The notes below the pieces were generated by a model, which was not told where the DNA came from, did no database searches, and saw nothing but the letters and a program-made list of their open reading frames with translations. From Schlesneria sp. (GTDB taxonomy: Bacteria; Planctomycetota; Planctomycetia; Planctomycetales; Planctomycetaceae), in contig JAQGHU010000114.1 in the NCBI GenBank assembly GCA_028291515.1, positions 62,001-126,000 of the forward strand: a stretch of 64,000 bases of DNA. The letters are read 5' to 3'. The translations under genes and the position numbers were made by a program. This document shows positions 1-11,542 of this stretch, in pieces; positions within the stretch are counted from its first letter, which is position 1, and each line of letters begins with the position of its first letter.

Positions 1-266
1 GGAAAAGTAATGTTTCTGATAGTTTTAATGGCAACTTGCATACCACAGCCGGAAATCTAAATTTTCCGTTATATTTCTGCTTCAAGGTCACCCAACGAGA
101 CGCAACAACGTCGAATAGATCGACATGGCTGTCGAATCGCGCGACATCTCAATCTGCGATTGAATTCCTGGGACGACTAAGCTCAACTGGCCGCCCACGG
201 CACAAGTAGTCATCGATTCGCGACCCGCTTCAGGTACTTCCGATGCGCCAGGACGACAGAAGTCGA
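1..266. other. Window edge, no gene recognised
   Basis: No convincing gene is seen. The third forward frame stays open from the left edge to a stop near 209, but the roughly 68 residues show no recognisable family. It may be the 3' end of a gene that begins outside the window or simply non-coding DNA. Confidence 0.4.
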
Positions 267-614
267 ATGCTGCGACGTGATTTCACTCGGCAATTTGTCT
301 TGGGTGCCGGGCTTTCCGCCGTTCCCCTGACTACGGCCTCGGCCGCCAGTTCAGATGGCCCTCCGGCCCCAAAGTTGCCCGAGGATCCAGCACCGGTCGC
401 GGCAGAGGTACCACCTGAGGTGCTGCTACTGACCTACCTAGTTCGCCGGTATCCCAGCGACCATCTGGACGAGGTGGCGATCCAAGGCATTTTCCGCGAC
501 ATTCGTGGCGACGTTGCTCGCGGACGGGCTCTTGCTGAATTCCCGCTGCGCAACTCCGATGAACCAGCGTTCGTGTATAGCGCCTATCGCGCTGCCACCG
601 TGTCTAACAGCTAA
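267..614 (+). CDS. Small Tat-signal protein upstream of amidase
   Basis: A 115-residue protein beginning MLRRDFTRQFVLGAG, a twin-arginine type signal (R-R-D-F-T followed by a hydrophobic stretch and an AxA-like cleavage region near residues 25-28). The remainder is a Pro/Ala-rich linker and a small helical domain that I do not recognise. I chose the ATG at 267 over the in-frame ATG at 243 because it places the twin arginine at the very N terminus. It ends 16 bases before the amidase start, so the two genes are probably co-transcribed and the protein may be an exported partner of that enzyme. Its function is unknown. Confidence 0.65.
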   Translation: MLRRDFTRQFVLGAGLSAVPLTTASAASSDGPPAPKLPEDPAPVAAEVPPEVLLLTYLVRRYPSDHLDEVAIQGIFRDIRGDVARGRALAEFPLRNSDEPAFVYSAYRAATVSNS

Positions 615-630
615 GTGCGAGTCCGCTCCC

Positions 631-2052
631 ATGCCTGATACGACTTCGCGTGCATTCGCATCGATCCGAGAACTGGCAGCGGACCTGCGCTCGGGAGCCG
701 TGACATCAGTACAACTGGCAAAGTATTTTCTCGATCGCCTTCAGAAGCACGGGCCAAAGTTCAATGCTGTGGTTCGCGTGACTCATGACGTTGCCTTGGA
801 TCAGGCTGGGCAGGCCGATGAAGAGCTCAAGCGAGGTCAAGATCGGGGTCTGTTGCACGGAATTCCGTACGCAGTCAAAGATTTGCTGGCTACGAAAGGT
901 ATTCCGACCTCTTGGGGAGCGGCCCCGCTGAAAGATCAATTGATCGATGAAGATGCTACGGTGGTCGGTCGACTGCGAGCGGCTGGGGCAGTGCTCTGTG
1001 CCAAATTGTCGATGGTCGAACTCGCAGGTGGCTTTGGGTACAAGCAAGCCAATGCCAGCTTCACCGGTCCCGGATTGAATGCCTGGGACAAAACCTGCTG
1101 GTCGGGGGGATCTTCGTCCGGCCCGGGGTCGGCTGTCGGTGCGGGGCTAATTCCATTTGCGATTGGTTCCGAGACATGGGGATCGATCATGACCCCGTCG
1201 GGTTACAACGGCATCGCTGGGCTGCGCCCCACTTACGGACGAGTCAGCCGTCACGGCGCAATGGCTCTCAGTTGGACGATGGACAAGCTCGGCCCCATGT
1301 GCCGCACGGCAGACGATTGTGGCTTGGTCTTGAATGTGATCGCCGGTCCTGATCCGCTCGATCCCACCAGCATTCCGACACCTTGGACGTATGCTCGTGT
1401 CGGGCCGGCCAAGCCAGAAGCCGGTGCACATCGTCGTTTTCGATTCGCCACGCTGGATGTCGACTTTGACAAACTGGAACCCGAGGTCCGCAAGAACTAC
1501 GAGGGTTCGTTGGAGGTTTTGAAACAGATCGGCACGATCGACGCGATCAAACTGCCGGACCTCCCTTATCCGGTCGTGGCTTCAACAATCATCTCTTGCG
1601 AGATGGGCGCGGCGTTCGGGGAATTCATGACCAGTGGCGATGTATGGGAACTGTCGGCTCCTGAGGATCGCTGGGGTGGTTTTTCGAATCTGTTGATTCC
1701 CGCGCGAGACTACATCAATGCTCTGCGAATTCGTGGTCGGATCCAGAAGGAAGTCGACACCGCGATCAAAGATTTCGATGCGATCGTGACGCCGACGCTG
1801 AATACAGAGGCGGGGCCGATCACTCAAAAGTTCACCGAATGGTCGCGCGGCTTTGTCAGCACCGAGATCAGCGGTGCGGCGAACGCGGCTGGTTTGCCCG
1901 GCATTACGGTTCCAAACGGCTTCGGAGCACGGGGCCTACCGACAGGATTGGAATTTACGAGCCGCGCTCTGTCTGAGAACTCCATTCTCGAAGCTGCCGT
2001 CGCCTTCCAACAACGTACCGACTGGCACAAGCGGACGCCGGTGATTGAATAG
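631..2052 (+). CDS. Amidase signature family hydrolase
   Basis: A 473-residue amidase-signature enzyme hydrolysing an amide bond of unknown substrate. The Ser-cisSer-Lys triad elements are visible: Lys in PYAVKDLLA, the Ser/Gly-rich loop GGSSSGPGSAVGAG, and the nucleophile loop GSETWGSIMTPSG. The usual G-S-D-T-G-G-S is altered to G-S-E-T-W-G-S, so substrate range may differ from GatA. No gatB or gatC is nearby, which argues against a glutamyl-tRNA amidotransferase subunit. The open frame extends upstream to 505, but that part overlaps the preceding Tat gene; the ATG at 631 gives MPDTTSRAFASIREL, a typical amidase N terminus. nagA follows 24 bases downstream. Confidence 0.85.
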   Translation: MPDTTSRAFASIRELAADLRSGAVTSVQLAKYFLDRLQKHGPKFNAVVRVTHDVALDQAGQADEELKRGQDRGLLHGIPYAVKDLLATKGIPTSWGAAPLKDQLIDEDATVVGRLRAAGAVLCAKLSMVELAGGFGYKQANASFTGPGLNAWDKTCWSGGSSSGPGSAVGAGLIPFAIGSETWGSIMTPSGYNGIAGLRPTYGRVSRHGAMALSWTMDKLGPMCRTADDCGLVLNVIAGPDPLDPTSIPTPWTYARVGPAKPEAGAHRRFRFATLDVDFDKLEPEVRKNYEGSLEVLKQIGTIDAIKLPDLPYPVVASTIISCEMGAAFGEFMTSGDVWELSAPEDRWGGFSNLLIPARDYINALRIRGRIQKEVDTAIKDFDAIVTPTLNTEAGPITQKFTEWSRGFVSTEISGAANAAGLPGITVPNGFGARGLPTGLEFTSRALSENSILEAAVAFQQRTDWHKRTPVIE

Positions 2053-2076
2053 AGTCTTCCCAGAGGATCACAAACA

Positions 2077-3246
2077 ATGTTCACGCTGCACGCTCGCAGT
2101 TTCGAAAATGGCGAACCGCTGCAGATCACTGTCCAGGGGGATCGCATTCACTCTGTGGTGCCGGCATGGCCGGCATCCTCGCTGGCAGAGTGGCCGTTTG
2201 TTGCCCCAGCACTATTCGACCTGCAGGTTAACGGCTATGGCGGGATCTGGTTCAGTAATGATGAGCTGACAAGTAGCGACGTGCTGAAAACCTTGAAGCC
2301 ATTCTATCGACACGGCGTGACGCGGCTCTGTCCCACGTTGATCACGAACTCATTCGAAGGTCTGGCTGCGGGTTTCGGCGCGATCCGCGCGGCCTGTGAA
2401 TCTGATCCGGCCGCCGATCGCATGATCTGTGGTTGCCACCTCGAAGGCCCCTTTATCTCGTCCGAAGACGGCCCACGCGGTGCGCATCCCATAGAACACG
2501 TGCGAGCGGCCGACTGGGATGAGTTCCGAAAGCTGCAGGAGATCTCTGGAAACCGCATCAAGCTGGTCACAATCGCACCCGAGGTGGATGGAGCCCTCGA
2601 TTTCATCCGGCAGGCAGTTGCCGCGGGTGTTGTGATCGCAATCGGTCACACCGCGGCGACGCCCGAACAAATTAGCGCCGCAGTCGAGGCCGGCGCGGAA
2701 CTCAGCACGCATCTTGGCAATGGCGCGCACGCCATGATTCACCGACATCGCAATTATATCTTCGAGCAACTCTCTGATCCGCGACTGGTCGCGGGCCTGA
2801 TCGTCGATGGTCATCATCTGCCCGCATCGTTGGTCCGTACGTTCATCAAAGTGAAGTCGACGCGAAGAACCATCATGACGTGCGATGCCGCAGGATGGGC
2901 AGGTTGCCCGCCGGGCATCTACGAGAGCAAACTGGGACGCAGCGAACTACTCGATAACGGCAAACTTGTCGTCGCCGGGCAACGAGAACTGCTGGCCGGA
3001 TCAGCTCAGGCAACAGACACGTGCGTGGCCAAGGTGATCGAGTTCGCCGGAGTCTCGCTGAAAGACGCCGTCGATATGGCGAGCAAGAATCCGGCGAAGC
3101 TGCTGGGATATGAAGTCGTGCGACTACGCCGCGGTTCGTTGGCTGACCTGATGACCTTTCGGATCCCGTCAGAGCATGATCGTCTTGAGATTGAAGCCAC
3201 GATTGCTTCAGGCGAACTGATGTTCGGCCAGGTCGAAGTGCGGTGA
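2077..3246 (+). CDS. nagA: N-acetylglucosamine-6-phosphate deacetylase
   Basis: A 389-residue amidohydrolase-fold enzyme predicted to remove the acetyl group from GlcNAc-6-phosphate, feeding amino-sugar carbon into glycolysis. Family hallmarks are the metal-binding Glu segment HLEGPFIS, the histidines in AIGHTAA and LSTHLGNGAH, the HRHRN substrate segment, and the catalytic Asp region TCDAAGWAG. Length and motif order match the family. A GAGGAT ribosome site sits about 8 bases before the ATG. The final third continues with the ASxNPAKLLG segment common to NagA. It probably forms one operon with the amidase; no nagB is in the window. Confidence 0.9.
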   Translation: MFTLHARSFENGEPLQITVQGDRIHSVVPAWPASSLAEWPFVAPALFDLQVNGYGGIWFSNDELTSSDVLKTLKPFYRHGVTRLCPTLITNSFEGLAAGFGAIRAACESDPAADRMICGCHLEGPFISSEDGPRGAHPIEHVRAADWDEFRKLQEISGNRIKLVTIAPEVDGALDFIRQAVAAGVVIAIGHTAATPEQISAAVEAGAELSTHLGNGAHAMIHRHRNYIFEQLSDPRLVAGLIVDGHHLPASLVRTFIKVKSTRRTIMTCDAAGWAGCPPGIYESKLGRSELLDNGKLVVAGQRELLAGSAQATDTCVAKVIEFAGVSLKDAVDMASKNPAKLLGYEVVRLRRGSLADLMTFRIPSEHDRLEIEATIASGELMFGQVEVR

Positions 3247-3517
3247 TCCACCTGTCTGGTAACTGGTGCTGAGAATGCGATCGAAGTGCGACAAAATGTC
3301 AGGTCAAAACAGCGAGTTTGACGGGGTCGATGGCTCACGGCAACGTGATGGTGGCAACTACAAAAATCGTTACCGAAAAGTAATTAACAGCGCGAAGCAA
3401 CCAGCCAGATCTCACTTTACGGCTGAAAAATAGGCGTCTTGCCTCGGTGAACCAGAGCGCGTCGCGTTCAGAATAAGCTCAGGATCAATGTCGTCACGGA
3501 ATCTGCTCAACTTTCTA

Positions 3518-3546
3518 TTGAGCATTCAGTGATGCCTATGCATAAG
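3518..3546 (+). promoter_or_regulatory. Candidate promoter for the RND efflux operon
   Basis: The 352-base gap between nagA and the efflux operon holds no gene. A plausible sigma70-like promoter is TTGAGC (3518) and CATAAG (3541) with a 17-base spacer, each hexamer matching consensus at four of six positions. A five-codon mini-ORF begins at 3584 and its TGA overlaps the ATG of the membrane fusion gene at 3599. Planctomycete promoters are poorly characterised, so this is tentative. Confidence 0.3.
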
Positions 3547-3598
3547 ATAACAAGTCTCCGTTGATTCCCACCTTCTGATCCGCCATGAGTCTGCCAGC

Positions 3599-5167
3599 AT
3601 GAGCACGAAACCGATGGAAGAAACGTCTCCGACGTCTGCCGACAAACTGATCGCAAGGCCTGCTTCGCCTCAGTTGCCGCATGCCCCATCTGCCCACGCA
3701 CCGGCGATCAAACCATTGGGGTCGCTAAAGACGCAGTCGAACTCCTCTGGCTGGACATCGCTGTTCGGCTGGCTAGTGGTGGGTGGGCTGAGTGTCGCCG
3801 GCTGGTACTATCAGCCTCAATGGCTTCCACAAGTAAAAACATGGCTTGGCATGAACAAGCCAGCTGCCACCAAAGCGGCGAGGGTTGTTCCCGTTTCAAC
3901 AGCCGTTGTCAAGAAACGCGATATGCCGTTGTATCTGAATGGACTGGGCACGGTCACGGCCTTTAAGTCCGTCACGATTCGCAGTCGCGTTGAAGGAGAG
4001 TTGATCAAGGTCGCTTTCTCAGAAGGGCAGATGGTTCACGAGGGAGACTTGCTGGCCGAGATCGACCCGCGTCCTTTTGAGGTTCAGCTCAACCAGGCCG
4101 AAGGACAACTTGCTCGCGATCAGGCGACAGTGAAGACAGCGAAGACGACGCTGAGCCGTTACGAAGGATTGGCTTCCTCCAAGTCCATTGCGGCCCAACA
4201 GGTGGATGATCAAGTCTCAATCGTTCAGCAAACGATGGCGATGATTCAGACTGACGAGGCGACGGTGGCCAATGCTCAATTGCAACTCACCTATTGCCGC
4301 ATCACAGCGCCGATCTCTGGAAGGATCGGCCTGCGATTGGTCGATCAGGGAAACATCGTTCGCGCCAATGACCCCACCGGCCTGGCGGTGATTACTCAAT
4401 TGCAACCGATCGCGCTCGTATTCACCATCCCGCAAGACGACATCGCTCGAGTTCAAAAGCGAACCAACGCGACGGACAATTTAGTGGTGGATGCGTTCGA
4501 TCGTGACTTCAAAGTCAAACTCGCGTCGGGGAAATTGCTGGCCATCGACAACCAGGTTGATGCCACCACCGGGACCGTTCGAATCAAAGCCCAGTTTGCC
4601 AATGACGATGGGATGTTGTTCCCCAATCAATTCGTGAACGCTCGCCTGCTGGTCGATCTGAAGCGCGATGCGATCGTGGTTCCTTCTGCGGCCGTGCAAC
4701 GCGGTCCAACGTCGATGTATGTCTACGTCGTCAAAGAAGACGAAACAGTCGAACTGCGGAATGTCGTCCCGGGCGCCTCCGAAGGTGCTGAGACATCCAT
4801 CGAATCTGGACTTCAGCCAGGGGAACTGGTCGTCACAGACGGACTCGACAAACTGCAACCGGGCGCGAAGATTTCCAGTCGCCAGAAAGAGAAGGACGCC
4901 GCTGGAGAGAAGGCTGGCGGTAAGCCAGGTAAAGAGTCCGCCGCAACCGAGAAAGAGCCAATCAAGGATCCAAAGCCCCCGGCGGATGAACCGCCGAAGA
5001 AGACGACCGCTCCCACGGCTGATCCCGGTGTATCACCTACGACTGCCGAACAGAATCGCGATCCGAAACCGACAGTCACCACGCCATTTAACGGCACGTC
5101 TGATTCGAGGTCCAAACCGGTTCCCTCGTGCGGAGAAGAGGTTTCTGAGGGTAAGGATAACCCATGA
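3599..5167 (+). CDS. RND efflux membrane fusion protein (MdtA/AcrA type)
   Basis: A 522-residue periplasmic adaptor linking inner-membrane RND pumps to an outer-membrane channel. After a Pro/Ser-rich cytoplasmic lead of about 50 residues there is one membrane anchor (roughly 52-75), then the lipoyl/barrel-sandwich halves separated by an alpha-helical hairpin rich in Gln and Ala (about 165-230), a beta-barrel, and a membrane-proximal domain. The C-terminal 100 residues or so are a low-complexity Lys/Glu/Pro/Thr tail absent from E. coli MdtA. The stop overlaps the start of the first pump gene as ATGA, so the operon is translationally coupled. No TolC homologue is in the window. Confidence 0.9.
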   Translation: MSTKPMEETSPTSADKLIARPASPQLPHAPSAHAPAIKPLGSLKTQSNSSGWTSLFGWLVVGGLSVAGWYYQPQWLPQVKTWLGMNKPAATKAARVVPVSTAVVKKRDMPLYLNGLGTVTAFKSVTIRSRVEGELIKVAFSEGQMVHEGDLLAEIDPRPFEVQLNQAEGQLARDQATVKTAKTTLSRYEGLASSKSIAAQQVDDQVSIVQQTMAMIQTDEATVANAQLQLTYCRITAPISGRIGLRLVDQGNIVRANDPTGLAVITQLQPIALVFTIPQDDIARVQKRTNATDNLVVDAFDRDFKVKLASGKLLAIDNQVDATTGTVRIKAQFANDDGMLFPNQFVNARLLVDLKRDAIVVPSAAVQRGPTSMYVYVVKEDETVELRNVVPGASEGAETSIESGLQPGELVVTDGLDKLQPGAKISSRQKEKDAAGEKAGGKPGKESAATEKEPIKDPKPPADEPPKKTTAPTADPGVSPTTAEQNRDPKPTVTTPFNGTSDSRSKPVPSCGEEVSEGKDNP

Positions 5168-8100
5168 ACCCGTCACGGCCCTTCATTCTGAGGCCGGTGG
5201 CGACGGTACTGTTCATGGTGGCAATCCTGCTCTCGGGACTTGTCGCTTATCGCCAGTTACCCGTCTCCGCTTTGCCGCAGGTTGACTATCCCACCGTTCA
5301 AGTGCTGACGTTCTATCCAGGGGCTGGCCCGGATGTGATGGCTTCGTCGGTCACTGCTCCACTCGAAAGACAGTTCGGTCAGGTTCCTGGTTTGACCCAA
5401 ATGACCTCGATCAGTTCCGAGAGTTGTTCCGTCATCACGTTACGGTTTGACCTGGCTCTGGACATCGATGTCGCCGCGCAACAGATTCAGGCCGCGATTA
5501 ACGTCGCATCCAGCTTCTTACCGCGCGATCTGCCGAATCCCCCGATCTATACGAAGACCAACCCCGCCGACTCCCCAATCCTGACATTGGCGTTGTCATC
5601 GACATCACTGCCGCTGGCAAAGGTCGAAGACCTGGCGGACACGCGACTGGCGCAGAAGATCTCGCAGTTGCCCGGCGTGGGGATGGTCAGCATCAGCGGC
5701 GGGCAGAAGCCGGCCATTCGCATCCAGGTCAACCCCACGGCATTGTCCGCGATGGGCCTGAACATGGAGGACATCCGGCTGGTATTGGCTGCGGCAAACG
5801 TCAATCAAGCCAAGGGAAGCTTTGACGGGGTCCGTCAGTCATACACAATCGGAACTAATGATCAGCTGTTCACGGTCGAGCAATACGGCCAGTTGATCGT
5901 CGCTTATCGTAATGGCGCGTCGGTAAAGCTATCTGATGTCGCCGAGATCATCGACGGCGCCGAGAACGTCCGGCAAGCAGCCTGGATGAACGATACTCCC
6001 GCGGTCATTCTCAATATCCAGCGACAACCCGGCGCGAACATCATCGAAGTCGTTGACAACGTGAAGTCGCTGCTGCCGCAGTTGCGCGAATCACTCCCGG
6101 CCGCCGTCGAGGTCGAGATCCTGACCGACCGAACGACTACGATACGGGCGTCGGTGGAAGATGTTCAGCGAGAACTGATCACCACGGTCGTGCTCGTGGT
6201 GCTGGTGATCTTCGTATTTCTTCGAAACGTCTCCGCGACAATCATTCCCAGCGTGGCCGTGCCGCTGTCGCTGATCGGCACCTTCGGAGTGATGTATCTG
6301 TTGGGCTACAGCCTCAACAATCTGACCTTGATGGCCCTGACGATCTCAACCGGCTTCGTCGTCGATGATGCAATCGTGATGATTGAAAATATCATGCGAT
6401 ACATCGAAGAGGGCGAATCTCCGATGACCGCTTCGCTGAAAGGGGCCGAGCAGATCGGGTTTACGATCGTCTCGCTCAGCGTGTCGCTGATTGCCGTGCT
6501 AATCCCGCTGCTATTCATGGGCGATATCGTCGGCCGTCTGTTCCGCGAATTCGCGGTGACACTCAGCGTGACGATCCTGATCTCGGCGGTCGTCTCGCTG
6601 ACGCTGACGCCAATGATGTGCGCTCGCTTGCTGCACCATAAGCCTCCGGCCGAGCAAAGCTGGATGTACAAGTCGTCCGAAGAAGTGTTTGAATGGATCA
6701 TCCGGCTGTACGGCCAGACGTTGCAGATCGTCCTGCGGTTTCAGGGGATCACAATGCTGGTCTCGGTACTGACCGTGGTCGCGACCGTGTACTTGTACAT
6801 TATCGTGCCCAAAGGATTCTTTCCGGTTCAGGATACGGGCGTGATCCTGGGCATCTCCGAAGGCCCGCAAAACATCTCGTTCGATGCGATGTCCGAAAAG
6901 CAGCTCAAACTCAATCGCGTCATCATGACCGATCCAGCTGTGGCTAGCCTCTCCAGTTTCATCGGGATCGACGGGACGAACACAACTCTGAACAGTGGCC
7001 GAATTCAGATCAATTTGAAATCGTTGGAAGAACGCCATCACGCCACCGCTGGCGACGTCATTCGCCGCTTGCAACCGAAACTGGCCGAAGTGACTGGGAT
7101 CACGTTATTCATGCAGCCGATTCAGGACTTGACAGTCGAAACGCGTGTGAGCCGTACCCAATACCAATACAGTCTGGAGACGCCCGATGCCAAAGAGCTC
7201 AGCACCTGGGCTCCCAAGTTCCTGGAAAAGCTACAGCAATTGCCTGAACTGCGAGACGTCGCCACTGACCAGCAGAACGACGGACTGCTGGCACGCATCG
7301 TGATTGATCGCGATACGGCATCACGTCTGGGGATCACACCTCAGATGATCGACGATGCCCTGTACGACGCGTTCGGCCAGCGTCAGGTGTCGATCATGTT
7401 CACGCAACTGAATCAGTATCGCCTGGTGCTGGAAGTCAAAGGGGATTTCAAGAATGAACCTCGCGATCTGCACGAGGTCTACATTCACCCGCCCGGTGGC
7501 GGGATGATCCCGATGAGCAGCTTCACTCGCGTTGAAGAAACGACCGCACCGCTCTCGATTAACCACCAAGGACAGTTCCCCGTTGTCACGATTTCGTTCA
7601 ACTTGGCTCAGGGCGTTTCGCTGGGTGACGCAGTGGAAGCCATTGCGAAAGCTCGCCAAGAAGTTGGGATGCCTGACAGTATCGTCGCCGGATTCCAAGG
7701 GACCGCCGCTGCATTCCAGGCCTCGCTGCAGAGCACTCCGCTGCTGATTCTGGCGGCTTTGGTGACGGTCTATATTGTGTTGGGAGTCCTCTATGAGAGC
7801 TACATTCATCCAATCACGATTCTTTCGACGTTGCCTTCGGCCGGTGTGGGTGCACTTGTCGCGATGATGCTTTGCAAGATTGATCTGAGCGTGATCGCAT
7901 TGATCGGGATCATCCTGCTGATCGGAATCGTCAAGAAAAACGCGATCATGATGATCGACTTCGCACTGGATGCGCAACGTCATCAGAACATGTCCTCGCG
8001 CGAAGCCATCTATCAGGCGTGCCTGCTGCGATTCCGCCCGATCATGATGACGACCATGGCGGCTCTATTGGGCGCTGTTCCATTGGCCATGGGTCACGGT

Positions 8101-8271
8101 GTCGGGTCGGAATTGCGTCGCCCGCTGGGGATCACAATCATTGGCGGGCTGATTTTCAGCCAGATGCTGACACTGTACACAACGCCCGTAATCTATCTCT
8201 GGTTCGAATGGCTGGGCTCAAAATTGGGGATGCAGGTCTCCAAAGGCCAACCCGAAGGAGAGGCTGAATGA
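5164..8271 (+). CDS. RND multidrug efflux pump subunit, MdtB-like
   Basis: A 1035-residue inner-membrane proton-drug antiporter of the HAE-1 RND family. It begins with the family-typical N terminus (first membrane helix at about 10-28, then [13 protein letters not shown]), has two large periplasmic loops, and carries the membrane-core segment [12 protein letters not shown] with the paired Asp residues used for proton relay. The C-terminal half repeats the topology ([15 protein letters not shown]). Length is normal. It overlaps both neighbours by ATGA, and the two tandem non-identical pump genes suggest an MdtBC-like heteromultimer. The substrate cannot be read from the sequence. Confidence 0.93.
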   Translation: MNPSRPFILRPVATVLFMVAILLSGLVAYRQLPVSALPQVDYPTVQVLTFYPGAGPDVMASSVTAPLERQFGQVPGLTQMTSISSESCSVITLRFDLALDIDVAAQQIQAAINVASSFLPRDLPNPPIYTKTNPADSPILTLALSSTSLPLAKVEDLADTRLAQKISQLPGVGMVSISGGQKPAIRIQVNPTALSAMGLNMEDIRLVLAAANVNQAKGSFDGVRQSYTIGTNDQLFTVEQYGQLIVAYRNGASVKLSDVAEIIDGAENVRQAAWMNDTPAVILNIQRQPGANIIEVVDNVKSLLPQLRESLPAAVEVEILTDRTTTIRASVEDVQRELITTVVLVVLVIFVFLRNVSATIIPSVAVPLSLIGTFGVMYLLGYSLNNLTLMALTISTGFVVDDAIVMIENIMRYIEEGESPMTASLKGAEQIGFTIVSLSVSLIAVLIPLLFMGDIVGRLFREFAVTLSVTILISAVVSLTLTPMMCARLLHHKPPAEQSWMYKSSEEVFEWIIRLYGQTLQIVLRFQGITMLVSVLTVVATVYLYIIVPKGFFPVQDTGVILGISEGPQNISFDAMSEKQLKLNRVIMTDPAVASLSSFIGIDGTNTTLNSGRIQINLKSLEERHHATAGDVIRRLQPKLAEVTGITLFMQPIQDLTVETRVSRTQYQYSLETPDAKELSTWAPKFLEKLQQLPELRDVATDQQNDGLLARIVIDRDTASRLGITPQMIDDALYDAFGQRQVSIMFTQLNQYRLVLEVKGDFKNEPRDLHEVYIHPPGGGMIPMSSFTRVEETTAPLSINHQGQFPVVTISFNLAQGVSLGDAVEAIAKARQEVGMPDSIVAGFQGTAAAFQASLQSTPLLILAALVTVYIVLGVLYESYIHPITILSTLPSAGVGALVAMMLCKIDLSVIALIGIILLIGIVKKNAIMMIDFALDAQRHQNMSSREAIYQACLLRFRPIMMTTMAALLGAVPLAMGHGVGSELRRPLGITIIGGLIFSQMLTLYTTPVIYLWFEWLGSKLGMQVSKGQPEGEAE

Positions 8272-11200
8272 GCCTCTCCACGCCATTCATTGATCGTCCT
8301 GTGGCAACCACATTGCTGACGCTGGCGATCACGTTGGCGGGCGGGCTTTCGTATGGTTTGCTGCCAGTCTCGTCGCTACCGCAGGTCGATTTCCCTTCGA
8401 TCAGCGTGTCCGCCGCATTGCCGGGAGCAAGCCCTGACACCATGGCTTCGGCGGTGGCGACTCCGCTGGAACGTCAGTTTGGGCGGATCGCTGGTATCAC
8501 GGAAATGACGTCGGCCAGTTCACTCGGCTCGACAACGATCACGATGCAGTTCGATCTGGATCGCGACATCAATGCCGCCGCTCGCGACGTGCAGGCGGCG
8601 ATCAACGCCGCACGAGGTCAATTACCCGCGAACTTGCCGAACAATCCATCCTATCGAAAAGTGAATCCTGCCGATTCGCCGATCATGATTCTGGCACTGA
8701 CATCGGATTCGCACACGCGAGCTCATCTTTACGACGCTGCTTCGACAATCCTGATGCAGCGACTAGCACAAGTGAAGGGAGTGGGTCAAGTCGCCGTGGG
8801 CGGGGGATCACCGCCGGCCGTACGAGTCGACTTGAATCCCACGGTGCTAAACCATTATGGATTGGGCCTGGAAGATGTCCGCCTGGCTCTTGGGGCCGCG
8901 AATGCGAATCGTCCCAAGGGACAGATTGCGGATGAGGATCGCTCGTGGACACTGGCATCGACCGACCAATTGTTCGTCGCGAAAGAATATGAACCGTTGA
9001 TCGTCGCCTATCGCAACGGGGCACCGATCCGATTGGCTGACGTCGCAAAAGTCACGGATTCTGTTGAAGATGTTCGCGCCTACGGACTATGGAACGGAAA
9101 ACCGGCCATTTCGGTTGTGATCTTTCGACAACCCGGCGCCAACATTATCGATACGGTCGACAGAATTACGGCACTTCTGCCGCAACTAGACGCGCAAATC
9201 CCCGCTGCAATGGAATTGGAAGTCGCCAGTGACCGAACCGCCACGATCCGCGCGTCCTTGCACGATGTTCAATTCACGCTGTTGATCTCCGTGGGACTGG
9301 TGATCCTGGTGGTATTCGTCTTCCTGCGCGACCTGCGATCGACACTGATTCCCAGCGTGGCCGTTCCGGTTTCTTTGATCGGAACGTTCGGAGTAATGTA
9401 TCTCTGTGGCTATAGCCTCGACAACCTGTCATTGATGGCATTGACCATCGCCACAGGCTTCGTCGTCGACGACGCCATCGTCGTGATCGAGAACATTACG
9501 CGCCATATCGAAGCCGGAATGTCTCCGCTGCAGGCCTCGCTGCTGGGGGCAAAAGAAATCGGGTTCACCGTGCTGTCGATCAGCGTCTCACTGGTCGCGG
9601 TTTTCATTCCGATCATGCTGATGAACGGTATTGTGGGACGGCTGTTCCGTGAGTTCGCGGTGACGCTGTCTGTCGCCATCGCCGTCTCGCTAGTGGTTTC
9701 GCTGACGACAACGCCGATGATGTGTGCGACTCTTCTAAAAGCCAATCACGACCAGAAGCATGGTCGCCTGTATCGAATGAGCGAGTGGTTCTTCGACGCG
9801 ATTCTGGCAGTGTATGAATGGAGCCTGCGAATCGTTCTGCGGCACCAGCGAATCACGTTGTTTGTCACGCTCTCGACGATCGGCTTCACGGTCTATCTCT
9901 ATGTCATCATTCAGAAAGGCTTCTTCCCGCAGCAGGACACAGGCCGGCTGAGCGGAAATTTGATGGCTGATCAGGATACGTCGTTCCAATCGATGTCAAA
10001 ACTGCTGGAGCAGTACACTCAAATTATCAGCGAGAATCCCGCTGTTGCCGGCGTGACCTCGTCTATTGGCGGGGGAGGAATGGGCGGCGGCGGGGCGAGC
10101 AACACGGCTCGAATGTTCATCTCGCTCAAGCCGTTAGAAGAACGAAACAAGACTGCCGATGCCATTATCGCCGAGATTCGCGGTAAGGCGGCGAAGCTGT
10201 CTGGCGCGACGCTCGTATTGCAGCCATTCCAAGATCTGCGAGTCGGTGGTCGGGCCAGCAGCGCGCAGTACCAGTATACATTGCGCGGCGATAATCTGGC
10301 AGAGTTGACTCAATGGAGCAGCAAGTTGTTGGCCGCGATTCGAAAAATCGATGGCATCGTCGACGTGAACTCAGATCAGCAGACGCGAGGCCTGCAAACA
10401 CGACTGAACATCGATCGCGACTCGGCCAGCCGCCTAGGACTGGACATGGCGACAATCGACAACACGCTGTACGACGCCTTCGGCCAGCGCCCTGTCTCGA
10501 CGATTTATAAGCCACTCAATCAATACCGAGTGGTGATGCAGGTCGAACCTGAATTCTCCCAGAATCCAGAATCAATTCGGCATATCTTCGTGCGCGGACA
10601 GAACGACGCACAAATTCCGCTGTCGGCGCTGTATCGACAGACATCGACGAACACGGCACTCTCCGCGAACCACTCCGGACAGTTTCCGTCAGTCACGATC
10701 TCATTTAATCTGCGGGAAGGAATCTCGCTGGGCGAAGTTGTTCCACTCGTCGAAAAGGCGTCTCGGGATTTGGGGCTGCCTGAAAACATCCAAGGTCGCT
10801 TCCAGGGGACAGCGCAGGCATTTCAAGACTCTCTAAGCAATATGCCACTGCTGGTTCTCGCAGCCCTCGCCTCGGTCTACATCGTGCTTGGGATCCTGTA
10901 CGAAAGCTACATTCACCCAATTACGATCTTGTCGACTTTGCCGTCTGCCGGGGTCGGTGCCCTGCTGGCATTGCTCTACTGCAAGGTCGAGCTGAACATC
11001 ATGGCGCTGATCGGCATTTTGTTGCTGATCGGGATCGTCAAAAAGAATGCGATCATGATGATCGACTTCGCCCTGGAAGCGGAACGCAACCAGGGAAAGT
11101 CACCTGATGAAGCAATCTTCGCTGCTTGCATCCTGCGTTTCCGTCCAATCACCATGACCACGCTCGCCGCGCTCCTGGGGGGACTACCCTTGGCAATCGG

Positions 11201-11378
11201 GACCGGAAATGGAGCCGAGTTGCGCCGTCCCCTTGGAATCGCGATTGTTGGCGGCTTGATCTTCAGTCAGATGCTGACGCTGTACACCACGCCGGTCGTC
11301 TACTTGTACCTGGATCGTCTGAGCCTGTGGATGGCTGGTCGCAGATCGAGCCATCAGGACCCTGCCGCCGAAGCGTGA
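8268..11378 (+). CDS. RND multidrug efflux pump subunit, MdtC-like
   Basis: A 1036-residue second RND permease, clearly paralogous to the preceding pump along its whole length (for example [12 protein letters not shown] against [12 protein letters not shown], and the same [20 protein letters not shown] segment). Proton-relay Asp pair and two six-helix halves are intact. A Gly-rich insertion ([11 protein letters not shown]) lies in the second periplasmic loop and is absent from its partner. It is the last gene of the operon; an inverted repeat pair lies just downstream. Tandem duplication followed by divergence, as in mdtB/mdtC, is the simplest origin. Confidence 0.93.
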   Translation: MSLSTPFIDRPVATTLLTLAITLAGGLSYGLLPVSSLPQVDFPSISVSAALPGASPDTMASAVATPLERQFGRIAGITEMTSASSLGSTTITMQFDLDRDINAAARDVQAAINAARGQLPANLPNNPSYRKVNPADSPIMILALTSDSHTRAHLYDAASTILMQRLAQVKGVGQVAVGGGSPPAVRVDLNPTVLNHYGLGLEDVRLALGAANANRPKGQIADEDRSWTLASTDQLFVAKEYEPLIVAYRNGAPIRLADVAKVTDSVEDVRAYGLWNGKPAISVVIFRQPGANIIDTVDRITALLPQLDAQIPAAMELEVASDRTATIRASLHDVQFTLLISVGLVILVVFVFLRDLRSTLIPSVAVPVSLIGTFGVMYLCGYSLDNLSLMALTIATGFVVDDAIVVIENITRHIEAGMSPLQASLLGAKEIGFTVLSISVSLVAVFIPIMLMNGIVGRLFREFAVTLSVAIAVSLVVSLTTTPMMCATLLKANHDQKHGRLYRMSEWFFDAILAVYEWSLRIVLRHQRITLFVTLSTIGFTVYLYVIIQKGFFPQQDTGRLSGNLMADQDTSFQSMSKLLEQYTQIISENPAVAGVTSSIGGGGMGGGGASNTARMFISLKPLEERNKTADAIIAEIRGKAAKLSGATLVLQPFQDLRVGGRASSAQYQYTLRGDNLAELTQWSSKLLAAIRKIDGIVDVNSDQQTRGLQTRLNIDRDSASRLGLDMATIDNTLYDAFGQRPVSTIYKPLNQYRVVMQVEPEFSQNPESIRHIFVRGQNDAQIPLSALYRQTSTNTALSANHSGQFPSVTISFNLREGISLGEVVPLVEKASRDLGLPENIQGRFQGTAQAFQDSLSNMPLLVLAALASVYIVLGILYESYIHPITILSTLPSAGVGALLALLYCKVELNIMALIGILLLIGIVKKNAIMMIDFALEAERNQGKSPDEAIFAACILRFRPITMTTLAALLGGLPLAIGTGNGAELRRPLGIAIVGGLIFSQMLTLYTTPVVYLYLDRLSLWMAGRRSSHQDPAAEA

Positions 11379-11387
11379 TTCGATTCC

Positions 11388-11508
11388 GTCATTCCCGCGC
11401 AGGCGGGAATCCAGCGAAGTCGTAGACGCCAGAATTACGTACGTTGTCCTGAGCACATCGTTGGTAGATATAGCCTAATCACTGGATTCCCGCCTCCGCG
11501 GGAATGAC
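11388..11508. repeat. Inverted pair of REP-like palindromic repeats
   Basis: A 27-base unit at 11388-11414 is repeated in inverted orientation at 11482-11508 with a single mismatch. Each unit is itself a hairpin built on ATTCCCGC...GCGGGAAT. The spacer is 67 bases without a gene. This core sequence is widespread in intergenic DNA of many bacteria as a REP/MITE-like element. Lying between the ends of two convergent genes (pump and sulfatase) it could act as a bidirectional terminator or mRNA stabiliser. Confidence 0.8.
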
Positions 11509-11542
11509 ATAAGAGTAGGAAGTAGGCCACTGACAATCAGGG

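Noticed and set aside
3-209. Open frame at the left edge as the end of an upstream gene
   Set aside because: About 68 codons without stops but no recognisable family; could not be supported.
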